DNA of 64,000 bases, from the NCBI GenBank assembly GCA_020248915.1, contig JADCGP010000012.1, forward strand, positions 62,001 through 126,000. Direction: 5' to 3'. The notes under the pieces were generated by a model, which did not search any database, was not told the origin of the DNA, and saw only the letters and a list, made by a program, of their open reading frames with translations. The position numbers and the translations under genes were made by a program. Source of the stretch: Rubrivivax sp. Its GTDB lineage: Bacteria; Pseudomonadota; Gammaproteobacteria; Burkholderiales; Burkholderiaceae_C. Numbering within the stretch: position 1 is the first letter of the stretch; each line of letters begins with the position of its first letter. This document shows positions 42,750 through 52,613 of the stretch, in pieces.

Positions 42750-45573
42750 AGTCGGCCACCCGCGCCCGTTCCTGCGCCACGACGGCCGCCGGCGCGCGCT
42801 CGACGAAGCTGGCGTTGCCCAGCTTGCCCTCGGCGCGGGCCACCTCCGCGGACAGGCGCGCGATCTCCTTGTCCAGCCGCGCGCCCTCGGCTGCGACGTC
42901 GACCTGCACCTGCAGTGCAATGCGAAGCGCACCGACCATCGCCACCGGCGCACGCCGGGTCGCGGCGGCGAACTCCTCCTCGCTGCCGGCGACGCGCACC
43001 TCGTCGTGGCGCGCCAGCGCCCGGACCAGCGGTGCGGCGGCGGCCACGAAGCCCGCATCGCCCAGAGTGACCAGCGGCACGCGCTCGCCCGGCGACAGGC
43101 CCATCTCGCTGCGCAGCCGGCGGCTCTCGACCACCAGAGCCTTGAGCTGGCCCACCCAGGCGTCCGCCACCGGGTCCACCTTCTCGAGCTGGGCCTGGGG
43201 ATAGGGCGCGTCGACGATCGTGCGCGCGTCGCCCTCGCCGCGCCGGCCGGCCACGACGGCCACCGTCTGCCACAGCTCCGCGGTGACGAACGGCGCCACC
43301 GGGTGCAGCAGCCGCAGCACCGTCTCCAGCGTGCGGATCAGCGTGCGCCGCGTCGCCCGCTGGCGGGGCTCGGTGCCGGTGGCCAGCTGCGCCTTGGCGA
43401 TCTCGAGGTACCAGTCGCAGTACTCCTCCCAGACGAAGGCATAGATCGCGTTGGCGACGTTGTCGAGCCGGTACTCGGAGAACGCCGTGTGCACGGCGGC
43501 CTCGACGCGCTGCAGCTCGCCGGTGATCCAGCGGTCGGCCATCGAGAAGTCGAGGTGGCCGTGGAACGGCCCGGCCTCGCGCAGCACGCTGCCGTCGTCG
43601 CCGCGGACGGCCGGCGCGCACTCGGCCTTGGTGTGCTCGGCGAGCCCGCAGTCCCGGCCCTGGCAGTTCATCAGCACGAACTTGGAGGCGTTCCAGAGCT
43701 TGTTGCAGAAGTTGCGGTAGCCCTCGCAGCGCTTGCTGTCGAAGTTCACGTTGCGGCCGAGCGTGGCGTAGCTCGCCATCGTGAAGCGCAGCGCGTCGGC
43801 GCCGAAGGCGGGAATGCCCTGCGGGAACTCCTTCTCAGTCTCCTTGCGCACGCGCGGTGCGGTCTCGGGGCGCCGCAGGCCGGTCGTGCGCTTGGCCAGC
43901 AGCGGCTCGAGCGCGATGCCGTCGATCAGGTCGACCGGGTCGAGCACGTTGCCCTCGCTCTTGCTCATCTTGTGGCCCTGCGCGTCGCGCACCAGGCCGT
44001 GGATGTAGACGTCGCGGAAGGGCACCTGGCCGGTGAAGTGCGTCGTCATCATGATCATCCGGGCGACCCAGAAGAAGATGATGTCGAAGCCGGTGACGAG
44101 CACGCTGCTGGGCAGGAACAGCTCGAGTTCCCGGGTCCGGCCCGGCCAGCCGAGCGAGGAAAAGGGCACCAGAGCCGACGAATACCAGGTGTCGAGCACG
44201 TCCTCGTCGCGGGAGAGCGGCCCGCGGTAGCCGGCCGCGGTGGCGCGCGCGCGCGCCTCGTCCTCGTCGCGGGCGACGAAGATCTCGCCGCCGGTGCCGT
44301 GCCACGCCGGGATCTGGTGGCCCCACCACAGCTGGCGGCTGATGCACCAGTCCTGGATGTTGTTCATCCAGTGGTTGTAGGTGTTGACCCACTGCTCGGG
44401 CACGAAGCGCACCTGGCCCGACGACACGGCGTCGATCGCCTTGGCGGCGATGCTGCGGCCGTCGGCGCCGGGCTTCGTGGTGGCCACGAACCACTGGTGG
44501 GTCAGCATCGGCTCGACGACCTGGCCGGTGCGCTCGCAGCGTGGCACGACGAGGCGGTGCTTGCGGGTCTCGGCCAGCAGGCCGAGCGCCTCGAGATCGG
44601 CCACGACCCGCCTGCGGGCCTCGAAGCGGTCGAGGCCGCGGTAGGCGGCGGGCGCGTTGTCGTTGACCCGGGCCTCGAGCGTCAGCACGCCGATCGTCGG
44701 CAGGCCGTGGCGCTGGCCTACCGCGTGGTCGTTCGCGTCGTGCGCCGGCGTGACCTTGACGACGCCGGTGCCGAACTCGCGGTCGACGTAGGCGTCGGCG
44801 ATGACGGGGATCTCGCGCTCGCACAGCGGCAGCCTGACGCGCCGGCCGACGAAGGCGGCGTAGCGCTCGTCCTCCGGGTGCACCATCACCGCGGTGTCGC
44901 CGAGCATCGTCTCGGGGCGCGTCGTGGCCACGACGAGCGAGCCGCTGCCGTCGGCCAGCGGGTAGCGGATGTGCCAGAGGAAGCCGTCCTCCTCCTCGCT
45001 CGTGACCTCGAGGTCGGACACCGCGGTCTTGAGCTGCGGGTCCCAGTTGACCAGCCGTTCGCCGCGGTAGATGAGCCCCTCGTCGTACAGGCGCACGAAG
45101 GTCTCGGTGACGACGCGCGACAGCCGCTCGTCCATCGTGAAGTACTCGCGGCTCCAGTCGACGCTGTCGCCCAGGCGCCGCATCTGGTTGGTGATCGTGG
45201 CGCCCGACGTCGCCTTCCAGTCCCAGACCTTGGCGACGAAGCTGCTGCGCCCGAGGTCGTGGCGCGTGAGGCCCGCTTCCTGCAGCTGGCGCTCGACGAC
45301 GATCTGCGTGGCGATGCCCGCGTGGTCGGTGCCGGGAACCCAGAGCGTGTTGAAGCCCCGCATCCGGTGCCAGCGGGTCAGCGCATCCATGATCGTCTGG
45401 TTGAACGCGTGGCCCATGTGCAGCGTGCCGGTGACGTTGGGCGGCGGCAGCTGGATGCAGAACGAGGGCCGGCCGGCGTCGAGCGTCGGCGCGTGGACTC
45501 CGGGCGCCTGCCAGGCGGCCGTCCAGCGGGCCTCGATCGCGGCGGGTTCGAACGACTTGGCGAGCTCGGTCAT
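42691..45573 (-). CDS. valS: Valyl-tRNA synthetase
   Basis: ValS charges tRNA-Val. The 960-residue length is normal. The HIGH motif reads HMGH at residues 52-55, after [14 protein letters not shown] is present as [10 protein letters not shown] near residue 535. The editing domain and [16 protein letters not shown] region are present. The C-terminal coiled coil ([27 protein letters not shown] region) is complete. It is divergent from the S41 peptidase gene, and its last 59 bases overlap the 3' end of the dehydrogenase-like gene. Confidence 0.97.
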   Translation of the reverse strand: MTELAKSFEPAAIEARWTAAWQAPGVHAPTLDAGRPSFCIQLPPPNVTGTLHMGHAFNQTIMDALTRWHRMRGFNTLWVPGTDHAGIATQIVVERQLQEAGLTRHDLGRSSFVAKVWDWKATSGATITNQMRRLGDSVDWSREYFTMDERLSRVVTETFVRLYDEGLIYRGERLVNWDPQLKTAVSDLEVTSEEEDGFLWHIRYPLADGSGSLVVATTRPETMLGDTAVMVHPEDERYAAFVGRRVRLPLCEREIPVIADAYVDREFGTGVVKVTPAHDANDHAVGQRHGLPTIGVLTLEARVNDNAPAAYRGLDRFEARRRVVADLEALGLLAETRKHRLVVPRCERTGQVVEPMLTHQWFVATTKPGADGRSIAAKAIDAVSSGQVRFVPEQWVNTYNHWMNNIQDWCISRQLWWGHQIPAWHGTGGEIFVARDEDEARARATAAGYRGPLSRDEDVLDTWYSSALVPFSSLGWPGRTRELELFLPSSVLVTGFDIIFFWVARMIMMTTHFTGQVPFRDVYIHGLVRDAQGHKMSKSEGNVLDPVDLIDGIALEPLLAKRTTGLRRPETAPRVRKETEKEFPQGIPAFGADALRFTMASYATLGRNVNFDSKRCEGYRNFCNKLWNASKFVLMNCQGRDCGLAEHTKAECAPAVRGDDGSVLREAGPFHGHLDFSMADRWITGELQRVEAAVHTAFSEYRLDNVANAIYAFVWEEYCDWYLEIAKAQLATGTEPRQRATRRTLIRTLETVLRLLHPVAPFVTAELWQTVAVVAGRRGEGDARTIVDAPYPQAQLEKVDPVADAWVGQLKALVVESRRLRSEMGLSPGERVPLVTLGDAGFVAAAAPLVRALARHDEVRVAGSEEEFAAATRRAPVAMVGALRIALQVQVDVAAEGARLDKEIARLSAEVARAEGKLGNASFVERAPAAVVAQERARVADFRQALERLRDQRARLEPSA

Positions 45574-45708
45574 GGCAGGCGCTGATGCGGCGTGACACCC
45601 GGGTCGGTGTCAACGGAAGTGAAGCCCAGAGGGTTTGAATTGTAGGTTCGCACCCTGGGCGAGCCGCCCGCACAGACGCGGACGGCAGGCCCGCACGGAG
45701 GATTCCCG

Positions 45709-47106
45709 ATGCCCGATGCCTCTACCCGCGACCCGGCCGCCTGGATCCGCCGCGTCGTCGTCGCGCTCTCGGCGATGCTGCTCGTCGCCTGCGGCGGCGG
45801 CGGCGGCGGGGTCGACTCCGCCCGGACCTGCGACCTGGGCGCCCGCAAGGCCTGGCTGCGCGACTACATGGACGACTGGTACTTCTGGTACCGGATCTCG
45901 CCGCGGCCCAATCCCGAGCCGTTCGAGACGGTGGACGCGTTCTTCGACGCCCTCCTGTACGGCGGAACCGACCCGGCGTTCCCGCGCGACCGCTGGAGCG
46001 GTTTCCAGAGCACCGAGAGCTTCAACCGTTTCTTTGGCGACGGCCAGGCGCTCGGCTACGGCCTGTCGGTGAACGGGCTGGAGGCGGTCGAGGTGCCGGG
46101 CACACCGCTGTACGTGCGCTACGTCGAGCCGCTGTCGGACGCCGCGCGGCAGGGGGTGCGGCGCGGCGACGAGGTGCGCTCGATCGACGGCGTGCCCGCC
46201 GCCGACCTGATCCGCCAGGTCGCGGACAACCGCTTCACTGTGCTGTCGCCCACGGCCGCCGGCACCACGGCGACCCTCGTTCTGCGCAGCGGTGGCGTCG
46301 ACCGTTCAGTCGTCGTGCGGGCCGACGTGTTCGCCCTGACGCCGGTGGCCGGCAGCGCGGTCTACACCTCCCAGGGCGGGCGCAGGATCGGCTACCTCGC
46401 CGTCAAGGACATGATCAGCCAGGCCGAGCGCGGCCTCGATGTCGCCTTCCAGGGCTTCCGCCAGCAGGGCGTGCAGGACCTCGTGCTCGACCTGCGCTAC
46501 AACGGTGGCGGTCTGGTGTCGATGGCGACCACCGTGGCTTCCTACATCGCCGGCCGTCGCGGCAGCGGACAGGTCTTTTCCGCGCTTCTGTACAACGACA
46601 AGCAGGCCGAGGCCAACAGCGCCAGCTTCAGGCTCACGAACCCGGCCAACTCGCTGGACATCACGCGCGTCTTCGTGCTCACCGGCCCGCGCACCTGCTC
46701 GGCCAGCGAGCAGGTGATCAACGGCCTGCGTGGCGTGCTCGGCCCGGGCGGGGCCGCTGGCGTGCAGGTCGTCACGATCGGCGACACCACCTGCGGCAAG
46801 CCGGTGGGCTTCCTGCCGCAGCCCGACGGCTGCGGCACGACCTACAGCGTGGTCAATTTCGAGAGCGTCAATGCGCGCAACGAGGGGCGCTACTGGGACG
46901 GTTTCGCCCCGACCTGCCCGGTGTCCGAGGACTGGACGCTGCCCCAAGGCGCGGGCAACGACCCGTTGGTGGCGACGGCGGCCTACTACGCCGACACCGG
47001 CAGCTGCGCGCCCGTCGCGACCGGGACCATGCGGCCGCTCGGGGTGCGTCCGGGCCGCGCGCGGGACCTGCTGCTCGACGAGCGCACCGACATGATCGGG
47101 CGCTGA
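45709..47106 (+). CDS. S41-family (C-terminal processing type) peptidase, lipoprotein
   Basis: The 465-residue product has a lipoprotein signal ending LLVACGG (lipid-bearing Cys28) followed by a Gly run. A PDZ-like region spans about residues 110-200 (VRRGDEVRSIDGVPA). The S41 core has LVLDLRYNGGGLV, with the catalytic Ser in RTCSASEQ near residue 330 and Lys in CGKPVGF near 363. It is likely an envelope protease facing the periplasm. It is divergent from valS (135-base gap) and convergent with guaC. The substrate is unknown. Confidence 0.87.
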   Translation: MPDASTRDPAAWIRRVVVALSAMLLVACGGGGGGVDSARTCDLGARKAWLRDYMDDWYFWYRISPRPNPEPFETVDAFFDALLYGGTDPAFPRDRWSGFQSTESFNRFFGDGQALGYGLSVNGLEAVEVPGTPLYVRYVEPLSDAARQGVRRGDEVRSIDGVPAADLIRQVADNRFTVLSPTAAGTTATLVLRSGGVDRSVVVRADVFALTPVAGSAVYTSQGGRRIGYLAVKDMISQAERGLDVAFQGFRQQGVQDLVLDLRYNGGGLVSMATTVASYIAGRRGSGQVFSALLYNDKQAEANSASFRLTNPANSLDITRVFVLTGPRTCSASEQVINGLRGVLGPGGAAGVQVVTIGDTTCGKPVGFLPQPDGCGTTYSVVNFESVNARNEGRYWDGFAPTCPVSEDWTLPQGAGNDPLVATAAYYADTGSCAPVATGTMRPLGVRPGRARDLLLDERTDMIGR

Positions 47107-47157
47107 CCGCTGCGCTGGTTCACGAGCTCGCGGCAGCGGGTTCGCGGCACCGGGTGC

Positions 47158-48135
47158 CTACAGGAGCAGGTGCTCGCCGGCGTTCTCTCCGCCGAGGATG
47201 ACGTAGTTGACCTTCTTCAGGTCGGCCAGCGCGCGGCCGCCGGCATAGCTGATGCTGCTCTGCAGGTCTTCGCGCATCTCGCGCAAAGTGTCGGCCAGGC
47301 TGCCCTTGATGGGCTCGAGGATGCGCTTGCCCTCGACGTGCTTGTACTCGCCCTTGTTGAAGTCGCTGGCCGAGCCGTAGTACTCCTTGTAGAGCTTCCC
47401 GTCGACCTCGACCGTCTGGCCCGGGCTCTCGTGGTGGCCGGCGAACAGCGAGCCGATCATCACCATGGCCGCGCCGAAGCGCACGCTCTTGGCGATGTCG
47501 CCGTGATGCCGGATCCCGCCGTCGGCGATGATCGGCTTGGTGGCCACGCGGGCACACCACTTCAGGGCGGACAGCTGCCAGCCGCCGGTGCCGAAGCCGG
47601 TCTTGAGCTTCGTGATGCAGACCTTGCCCGGGCCGACGCCGACCTTGGTCGCGTCGGCACCCCAGTTCTCGAGGTCGATGACCGCCTCGGGGGTGGCCAC
47701 GTTGCCTGCTATGACGAACGCACCCGGCAGGCGCGCCTTGATGTGCTCGATCGTGCGGCGCACGCTGTCGGCGTGGCCATGCGCGATGTCGATCGTGATG
47801 TAGTCCGCGCCGACGCCCTCGGCGGCCAGCCGGTCGACCACCAGGAAGTCCTGCGGCTTGACTCCAGAGCTGATGGACACGAACAGCCCGTGCTCCCGCA
47901 TGCGCCGGGCGAAGGCCACGTTGTCGAGGTCGAAGCGGTGCATCACGTAGAAGTGGCCGCTGCGCGCCAGCACCTGCGCGATCGGCTCGTCGATCACCGT
48001 CCTCATGTTGCTGGGCACCACCGGCAGCGCGAAGCGGCGGCCGCCGAACTCCACCGACGGGTCGCACTGCGAACGGCTGTCGACGCGGCACTTGCGCGGC
48101 AGCAACAGGATGTTGTCGTAGTCGAATATCTCCAC
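47158..48135 (-). CDS. guaC: GMP reductase (GuaC, Bacillus-type)
   Basis: GMP reductase converts GMP to IMP. The 325-residue product starts at a GTG giving [13 protein letters not shown], and most of its length resembles the Bacillus form. It has [36 protein letters not shown] with the catalytic Cys, [15 protein letters not shown] and MIGSLFAGH. No CBS domains are present, which separates it from IMP dehydrogenase. A longer frame reaches 48216, but the extra 27 residues look non-homologous. It diverges from the GGDEF-EAL gene. Confidence 0.92.
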   Translation of the reverse strand: MEIFDYDNILLLPRKCRVDSRSQCDPSVEFGGRRFALPVVPSNMRTVIDEPIAQVLARSGHFYVMHRFDLDNVAFARRMREHGLFVSISSGVKPQDFLVVDRLAAEGVGADYITIDIAHGHADSVRRTIEHIKARLPGAFVIAGNVATPEAVIDLENWGADATKVGVGPGKVCITKLKTGFGTGGWQLSALKWCARVATKPIIADGGIRHHGDIAKSVRFGAAMVMIGSLFAGHHESPGQTVEVDGKLYKEYYGSASDFNKGEYKHVEGKRILEPIKGSLADTLREMREDLQSSISYAGGRALADLKKVNYVILGGENAGEHLLL

Positions 48136-48234
48136 CGGGGGCTCCGGCGTGTCGGCGGTGCGGCGCCTGCCCACGCAAAGGGAAGAAGACGGGCGCCACG
48201 GGGCGCAGCCGTGCAATTCTAGGCGGCCGCCCCA

Positions 48235-48261
48235 TCAAGCCGTGCCGGCGCGGGCCGATAA
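48235..48261 (+). promoter_or_regulatory. Sigma-28 (FliA)-type promoter for the GGDEF-EAL gene
   Basis: TCAAGCCG (48235-48242), 11 bases, then GCCGATAA (48254-48261). The -10 is identical to the FliA consensus and to the motA site, the -35 matches the local TCAAG form, and the spacing is exactly 11. The ATG of the c-di-GMP gene is only 17 bases further on, so the transcript would have a very short leader or be nearly leaderless. Confidence 0.8.
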
Positions 48262-48277
48262 GCGACCTAGCACCGTC

Positions 48278-50620
48278 ATGGCAGAGCCCCCCGACATTCC
48301 TGCCGCCCGCCCCGTCACCGCCGCCCGCGCGGCGGGGCACAGGGTGCAGCGCTGGCTGGCCGAGCGCCTGTCTGCCGTTCCGCGGGCCGAATTCGAGCTC
48401 GTGCGGGCCGAGTTCGAGCGCATGCGGGCCGGCCGCGACCACCTGCAGCGCCTTCTCGGGCTGGTCTTCGAGCGCTCCTCGGACGGACTGGTCCTGTGCG
48501 GGTCGCAGGGCGAGATCGCCAGCTGCAACGCGGCCGCTGCGCAACTGCTCGGCGAGGCGCCCTCGGCGCTGGCCGGGCAGCGGCTGCAGTTGCGCATCGC
48601 GCCCCCTGCAGGCGCGGCGGCACCGGCCAAGCTGCGCGACGGCGAGGCGCAGCTTCGCCGGCCCGACGCGTCGCTGGTGCCCGTCGATCTGGCCATCGCC
48701 AAGGTGTCCGGTGACCGCCGGCAGCAGTACCTGGTGCGGATCCGCGACCTCGGCGACCGCCGCCGCGCCGAAGACCGGCTGCAGCAGCTGGCCCAGTACG
48801 ACAGCCTGACCGGCCTGCCCAACCGGACGCTTTTTCGGGCGCGGCTCGAGCGCGCGATGGCCCGCACCCGCCACACCGGGCGGACGATGGCACTGATGCT
48901 GTTCGACATCGACCGCTTCAAGTCGGTCAACGACAGCCTGGGTCAGGAGGTGGGCGACCTGCTGCTCAAGCACGTGGCGCAGCTGCTGTCGCGCTGCCTG
49001 CAGCGCAACGACTCGGTGACGCGGGCTGGCGACGACGACGGCTTCACGGTGTCGCGGCTCGGCGGCGACGAGTTCACGGTGATCGCGGAGTCGATTGCCG
49101 GCGACGAGGATGCCTCGTTGATCGCGCAGCGCGTGCTCGATGGGCTGTCGGTTCCCTTCAAGGCCGCCGGCGAGGAGGTCGTGGTGTCGGCCAGCATCGG
49201 CATCACGACATACACCGGCGACGACACCGACCTCGAGGGGCTGGTGCGCCGCACCGACCTGGCGATGCACCGGGCCAAGAGTCTGGGGCGCGGCCTGTAC
49301 TGCTTCTACAGCGACGAGCTGAGGGCTTCGGCGTCGGCGCGACTGCTGCTCGAAGGGAGCTTGCGCCGGGCCCTGGAGCGCAGCGAGTTCGTGCTCTACT
49401 TCCAGCCGAAGGCCGACCTTGCCGACGGCCAGGTCTCCGGCGTCGAGGCGCTGGTGCGCTGGCACTGTCCGGGGCGCGGTCTCGTCTCCCCCGATCGCTT
49501 CATCGGTGTGCTCGAGGACACAGGCCTGATCCTCCCGGTGGGAGCCTGGGTGTTCCGCGCCGCGATCGCGCAGCTGGCCGAGTGGGACCGCCAGGGCCTG
49601 CCGCACCTGCGCGTGGCGGTCAACGTCTCGGCGCGGCAGTTCCGGCACCAGCAGCTGGCGACGATGATGGCCGACACGCTGCGCGAGCACGGTATCGCGG
49701 CGTCGCGGGTCGAGCTCGAGCTGACCGAGTCGATGCTGATGGAGGACACCGAGGCCACCCGAACCACGCTGGCGCGCTTTCGGAGGCTCGGCCTGCGGCT
49801 GGCGCTGGACGACTTCGGTACCGGGCACTCGTCGCTGGCCTACCTCAAGCGCTTCAACCTGCAGACCCTGAAGATCGACCGCAGCTTCGTCAACGCGCTG
49901 CCGAACAACTTCGAGGACACCGCCATCGCGCGCGCCGTCATTGCGCTCGGCCGCACGATGAACATGTCCGTCGTCGCCGAGGGCGTGGAGACGGCGGTGC
50001 AGGCCAATGCGCTGCGGGATATGGGCTGCGACGAGATCCAGGGCTACCTGCTGAGCCGGCCGCTGGACGCCGCCGACTTCGCGCGCTGGCTGGGCAAGCG
50101 ACTGGAGCGCACGCGGCAGGCGCAGCGGGCCCGGATCGATCCGGTTCGCCTGCCCTTGGTCGACATCGTGGTCGATGATGGCGAAGTGTGGGGCAACACG
50201 TCGCCGCTGGAGCTCTCGACCTGGAACTTCAAGCCGCAGCGGCCGCCGTCCGTAGAATGGACCGATGAACCCGACGCCGGCGAGCGCGCGACTGCTCGAG
50301 GGGCTGAACCCCGAGCAGATGGCGGCCGTGACGCTGCCGGTGCAGCCGGCGCTGGTGCTGGCGGGGGCGGGCTCGGGCAAGACCCGGGTGCTGACCACGA
50401 GGATCGCGTGGCTGCTGGCCCAGGGGCTGGCCGGCCCGGCGCAGGTGTTCGCCGTCACGTTCACGAACAAGGCCGCCAAGGAGATGCTGACGCGGCTGTC
50501 GGCCATGCTGCCGGTGAACGTGCGCGGCATGTGGATCGGCACCTTCCACGGCCTTGCCAACCGCTTCCTGCGGGCGCACTGGAAGCTGGCCGGGCTGCCG
50601 CAGAGCTTCCAGATCCTTGA
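48278..50620 (+). CDS. PAS-GGDEF-EAL c-di-GMP protein with run-on C terminus
   Basis: The 780-residue frame has a PAS-like domain (about 60-165), a GGDEF domain with RLGGDEFTVI near residue 262 and an EAL domain from about 375 with GVEALVRWH and DDFGTGHSSL, so both activities are possible. The recognisable protein ends near residue 660 with LSTWNFKPQ. The last roughly 118 codons run out of frame through the start of uvrD and are a Gly/Ala/Arg-rich composition typical of a wrong frame. A TAG in the next frame at 50253-50255 suggests the true stop was lost by a one-base indel. It is transcribed from a sigma-28-type promoter, so it probably belongs to the flagellar regulon. Confidence 0.85.
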   Translation: MAEPPDIPAARPVTAARAAGHRVQRWLAERLSAVPRAEFELVRAEFERMRAGRDHLQRLLGLVFERSSDGLVLCGSQGEIASCNAAAAQLLGEAPSALAGQRLQLRIAPPAGAAAPAKLRDGEAQLRRPDASLVPVDLAIAKVSGDRRQQYLVRIRDLGDRRRAEDRLQQLAQYDSLTGLPNRTLFRARLERAMARTRHTGRTMALMLFDIDRFKSVNDSLGQEVGDLLLKHVAQLLSRCLQRNDSVTRAGDDDGFTVSRLGGDEFTVIAESIAGDEDASLIAQRVLDGLSVPFKAAGEEVVVSASIGITTYTGDDTDLEGLVRRTDLAMHRAKSLGRGLYCFYSDELRASASARLLLEGSLRRALERSEFVLYFQPKADLADGQVSGVEALVRWHCPGRGLVSPDRFIGVLEDTGLILPVGAWVFRAAIAQLAEWDRQGLPHLRVAVNVSARQFRHQQLATMMADTLREHGIAASRVELELTESMLMEDTEATRTTLARFRRLGLRLALDDFGTGHSSLAYLKRFNLQTLKIDRSFVNALPNNFEDTAIARAVIALGRTMNMSVVAEGVETAVQANALRDMGCDEIQGYLLSRPLDAADFARWLGKRLERTRQAQRARIDPVRLPLVDIVVDDGEVWGNTSPLELSTWNFKPQRPPSVEWTDEPDAGERATARGAEPRADGGRDAAGAAGAGAGGGGLGQDPGADHEDRVAAGPGAGRPGAGVRRHVHEQGRQGDADAAVGHAAGERARHVDRHLPRPCQPLPAGALEAGRAAAELPDP

Positions 50621-52613
50621 CGCGCAGGACGCGGTCGCCGCGACCAGGCGCGTCGTCAAGGCGCTGAACCTCGACGAGGAGCGCTTCCCGGCCAAGCAGG
50701 CCCAGTGGTTCATCGCCGGCTGCAAGGAGGAGGGCAGGCGGCCGCGCGACGTCGATGCACCCGACCCGCACACCCGCCGGCTGGTCGAGATCTACGCCGC
50801 CTACGAGGAGCAGTGCGCGCGCGAGGGCGTCGTCGATTTCGCCGAACTGCTGCTGCGCACCTACGAGCTGCTGCGCGACAACGACCCGCTGCGCGAGCAC
50901 TACCGGCGTCGCTTCACGCACGTGCTGGTCGACGAGTTCCAGGACACCAACCGGCTGCAGTACGCGTGGCTGAGGATGCTCGCGCCGCCGCCGGCGGCGG
51001 CCGTGCCGGGGCAACCGGAGACCGGTGCGCAGAGCCTGTTCGCGGTGGGCGACGACGACCAGAGCATCTACGCCTTCCGCGGCGCGCGCGTGGGCAACAT
51101 GGCCGACTTCGAGCGCGAGTACCGGGTCGGACGCGTGGTGAAGCTGGAGCAGAACTACCGCTCGGGCGGCCACATCCTCGATGCCGCCAACGAGCTGATC
51201 GCGCACAACCAGCGCCGGCTCGGCAAGAACCTGCGCACCGACGCCGGGGCGGGCGAGCCGGTGCGCGTGCACGAGGCCCCGAGCGACTATGCCGAGGCGC
51301 AGTGGATGCTCGAGGAGCTCGAGATGCTGCATCGCGGCGGGATTCCGCGCAGCCAGTGCGCGCTGCTGTACCGCAGCAACGCGCAGAGCCGGGTGCTCGA
51401 GAGCGCGCTGTTCAACGCCGGAGTGCCGTACCGCGTCTACGGTGGGTTGCGCTTCTTCGAGCGGGCCGAGGTCAAGCATGCGCTGGCCTACCTGCGCCTG
51501 ATCGAGAACCTCGACGACGACACCAGCTTCCTGCGCGTGGTCAACTTCCCGGCGCGCGGCATCGGCGCTCGCACCGTGGAGCAGCTGCAGGATGCCGCCC
51601 GGACCAGCGGCCGCAGCCTGGCGCAGAGCGTCGGCGCCGTGCCGGGTGCGGCCGGGTCCAGGCTGGCGAGCTTCGTCGGGCTGGTCGAGTCGATGCGCGA
51701 GCAGACGCGCGGGCTGACGCTGCGCGAGATCATCGAGCGCATGCTCGCGCGCTCGGGGCTGGTCGACTTCTACCGCACCGACAAGGAAGGCGCCGACCGC
51801 ATCGAGAACCTGGAGGAGCTGGTGAACGCGGCGGAGGGCTTCGTCACGCAGGAGGGCTTCGGGAAGGACGCGGTCGCGCTGCCGGTGGACGAGGTCGGCC
51901 CGGCCGCCACCCCCGACGCCGAGACGGGCGAGATCATGAGCCCGCTGGCGGCCTTCCTGACCCACGCGGCGCTGGAGGCCGGCGACAACCAGGCGCAGGC
52001 CGGCCAGGACGCGGTGCAGCTGATGACGGTGCACAGCGCCAAGGGCCTGGAGTTCGACGCCGTCTTCATCGGCGGCCTCGAGGAGGGTCTGTTCCCGCAC
52101 GAGAACGCGCTGGCCGACGCCGACGGGCTCGAGGAGGAGCGGCGCCTGATGTACGTGGCGATCACGCGGGCCCGGCGGCGGCTGTACCTGAGCTTCAGCC
52201 AGACGCGGCTGCTCCATGGCCAGACCCGCTACAACGTCAAGAGCCGCTTCTTCGACGAGCTGCCCGACGCCTCGCTGAAATGGCTGACGCCGCGGCAGGG
52301 CGCGTTCGGCTCGGGCTACGCGCGCCCCTACCAGGAGGCCTGGGCGCGGGGCAGCGGCCTGGGCGGGATCGTCGGAGCCGGCCGCGTCGCCCCCGCGCCG
52401 CAGCCGCCGGCGTGGGCCGCAGCGCCGGCGCCCGCGGCGCGCACCGAGGGCGGCCTGCGTGTGGGCCAGACCGTGTTCCACGCCAAGTTCGGCGAGGGCG
52501 TGATCACCACGCTCGAAGGCCGCGGTGCCGATGCCCGCGCCCAGGTGAGCTTCGGCCGCCACGGCGCCAAGTGGCTGGCGCTGGCGGTGGCCAAGCTCAC
52601 GCCGGTGGACTGA
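50265..52613 (+). CDS. uvrD: DNA helicase II (UvrD)
   Basis: UvrD is a superfamily 1A 3'-5' helicase in excision and mismatch repair. The 782-residue product has Walker A AGAGSGKT (33-40), FTNKAAKEM, the Walker B VDEFQDTN near residue 223, GDDDQSIYAFRGA, NYRSGGHIL and VHSAKGLEFDAVF. The C-terminal UvrD tail with VGQTVFHAKFGEGVITTLEG is present. The ATG lies 356 bases before the end of the preceding reading frame. Its 3' end overlaps the LysR gene by 17 bases. Confidence 0.96.
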   Translation: MNPTPASARLLEGLNPEQMAAVTLPVQPALVLAGAGSGKTRVLTTRIAWLLAQGLAGPAQVFAVTFTNKAAKEMLTRLSAMLPVNVRGMWIGTFHGLANRFLRAHWKLAGLPQSFQILDAQDAVAATRRVVKALNLDEERFPAKQAQWFIAGCKEEGRRPRDVDAPDPHTRRLVEIYAAYEEQCAREGVVDFAELLLRTYELLRDNDPLREHYRRRFTHVLVDEFQDTNRLQYAWLRMLAPPPAAAVPGQPETGAQSLFAVGDDDQSIYAFRGARVGNMADFEREYRVGRVVKLEQNYRSGGHILDAANELIAHNQRRLGKNLRTDAGAGEPVRVHEAPSDYAEAQWMLEELEMLHRGGIPRSQCALLYRSNAQSRVLESALFNAGVPYRVYGGLRFFERAEVKHALAYLRLIENLDDDTSFLRVVNFPARGIGARTVEQLQDAARTSGRSLAQSVGAVPGAAGSRLASFVGLVESMREQTRGLTLREIIERMLARSGLVDFYRTDKEGADRIENLEELVNAAEGFVTQEGFGKDAVALPVDEVGPAATPDAETGEIMSPLAAFLTHAALEAGDNQAQAGQDAVQLMTVHSAKGLEFDAVFIGGLEEGLFPHENALADADGLEEERRLMYVAITRARRRLYLSFSQTRLLHGQTRYNVKSRFFDELPDASLKWLTPRQGAFGSGYARPYQEAWARGSGLGGIVGAGRVAPAPQPPAWAAAPAPAARTEGGLRVGQTVFHAKFGEGVITTLEGRGADARAQVSFGRHGAKWLALAVAKLTPVD

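Noticed and set aside
47120-50773. 1217-residue minus-strand frame spanning guaC, GGDEF-EAL and uvrD
   Set aside because: Overlaps three real genes in other frames; composition is that of an antisense GC-rich frame.
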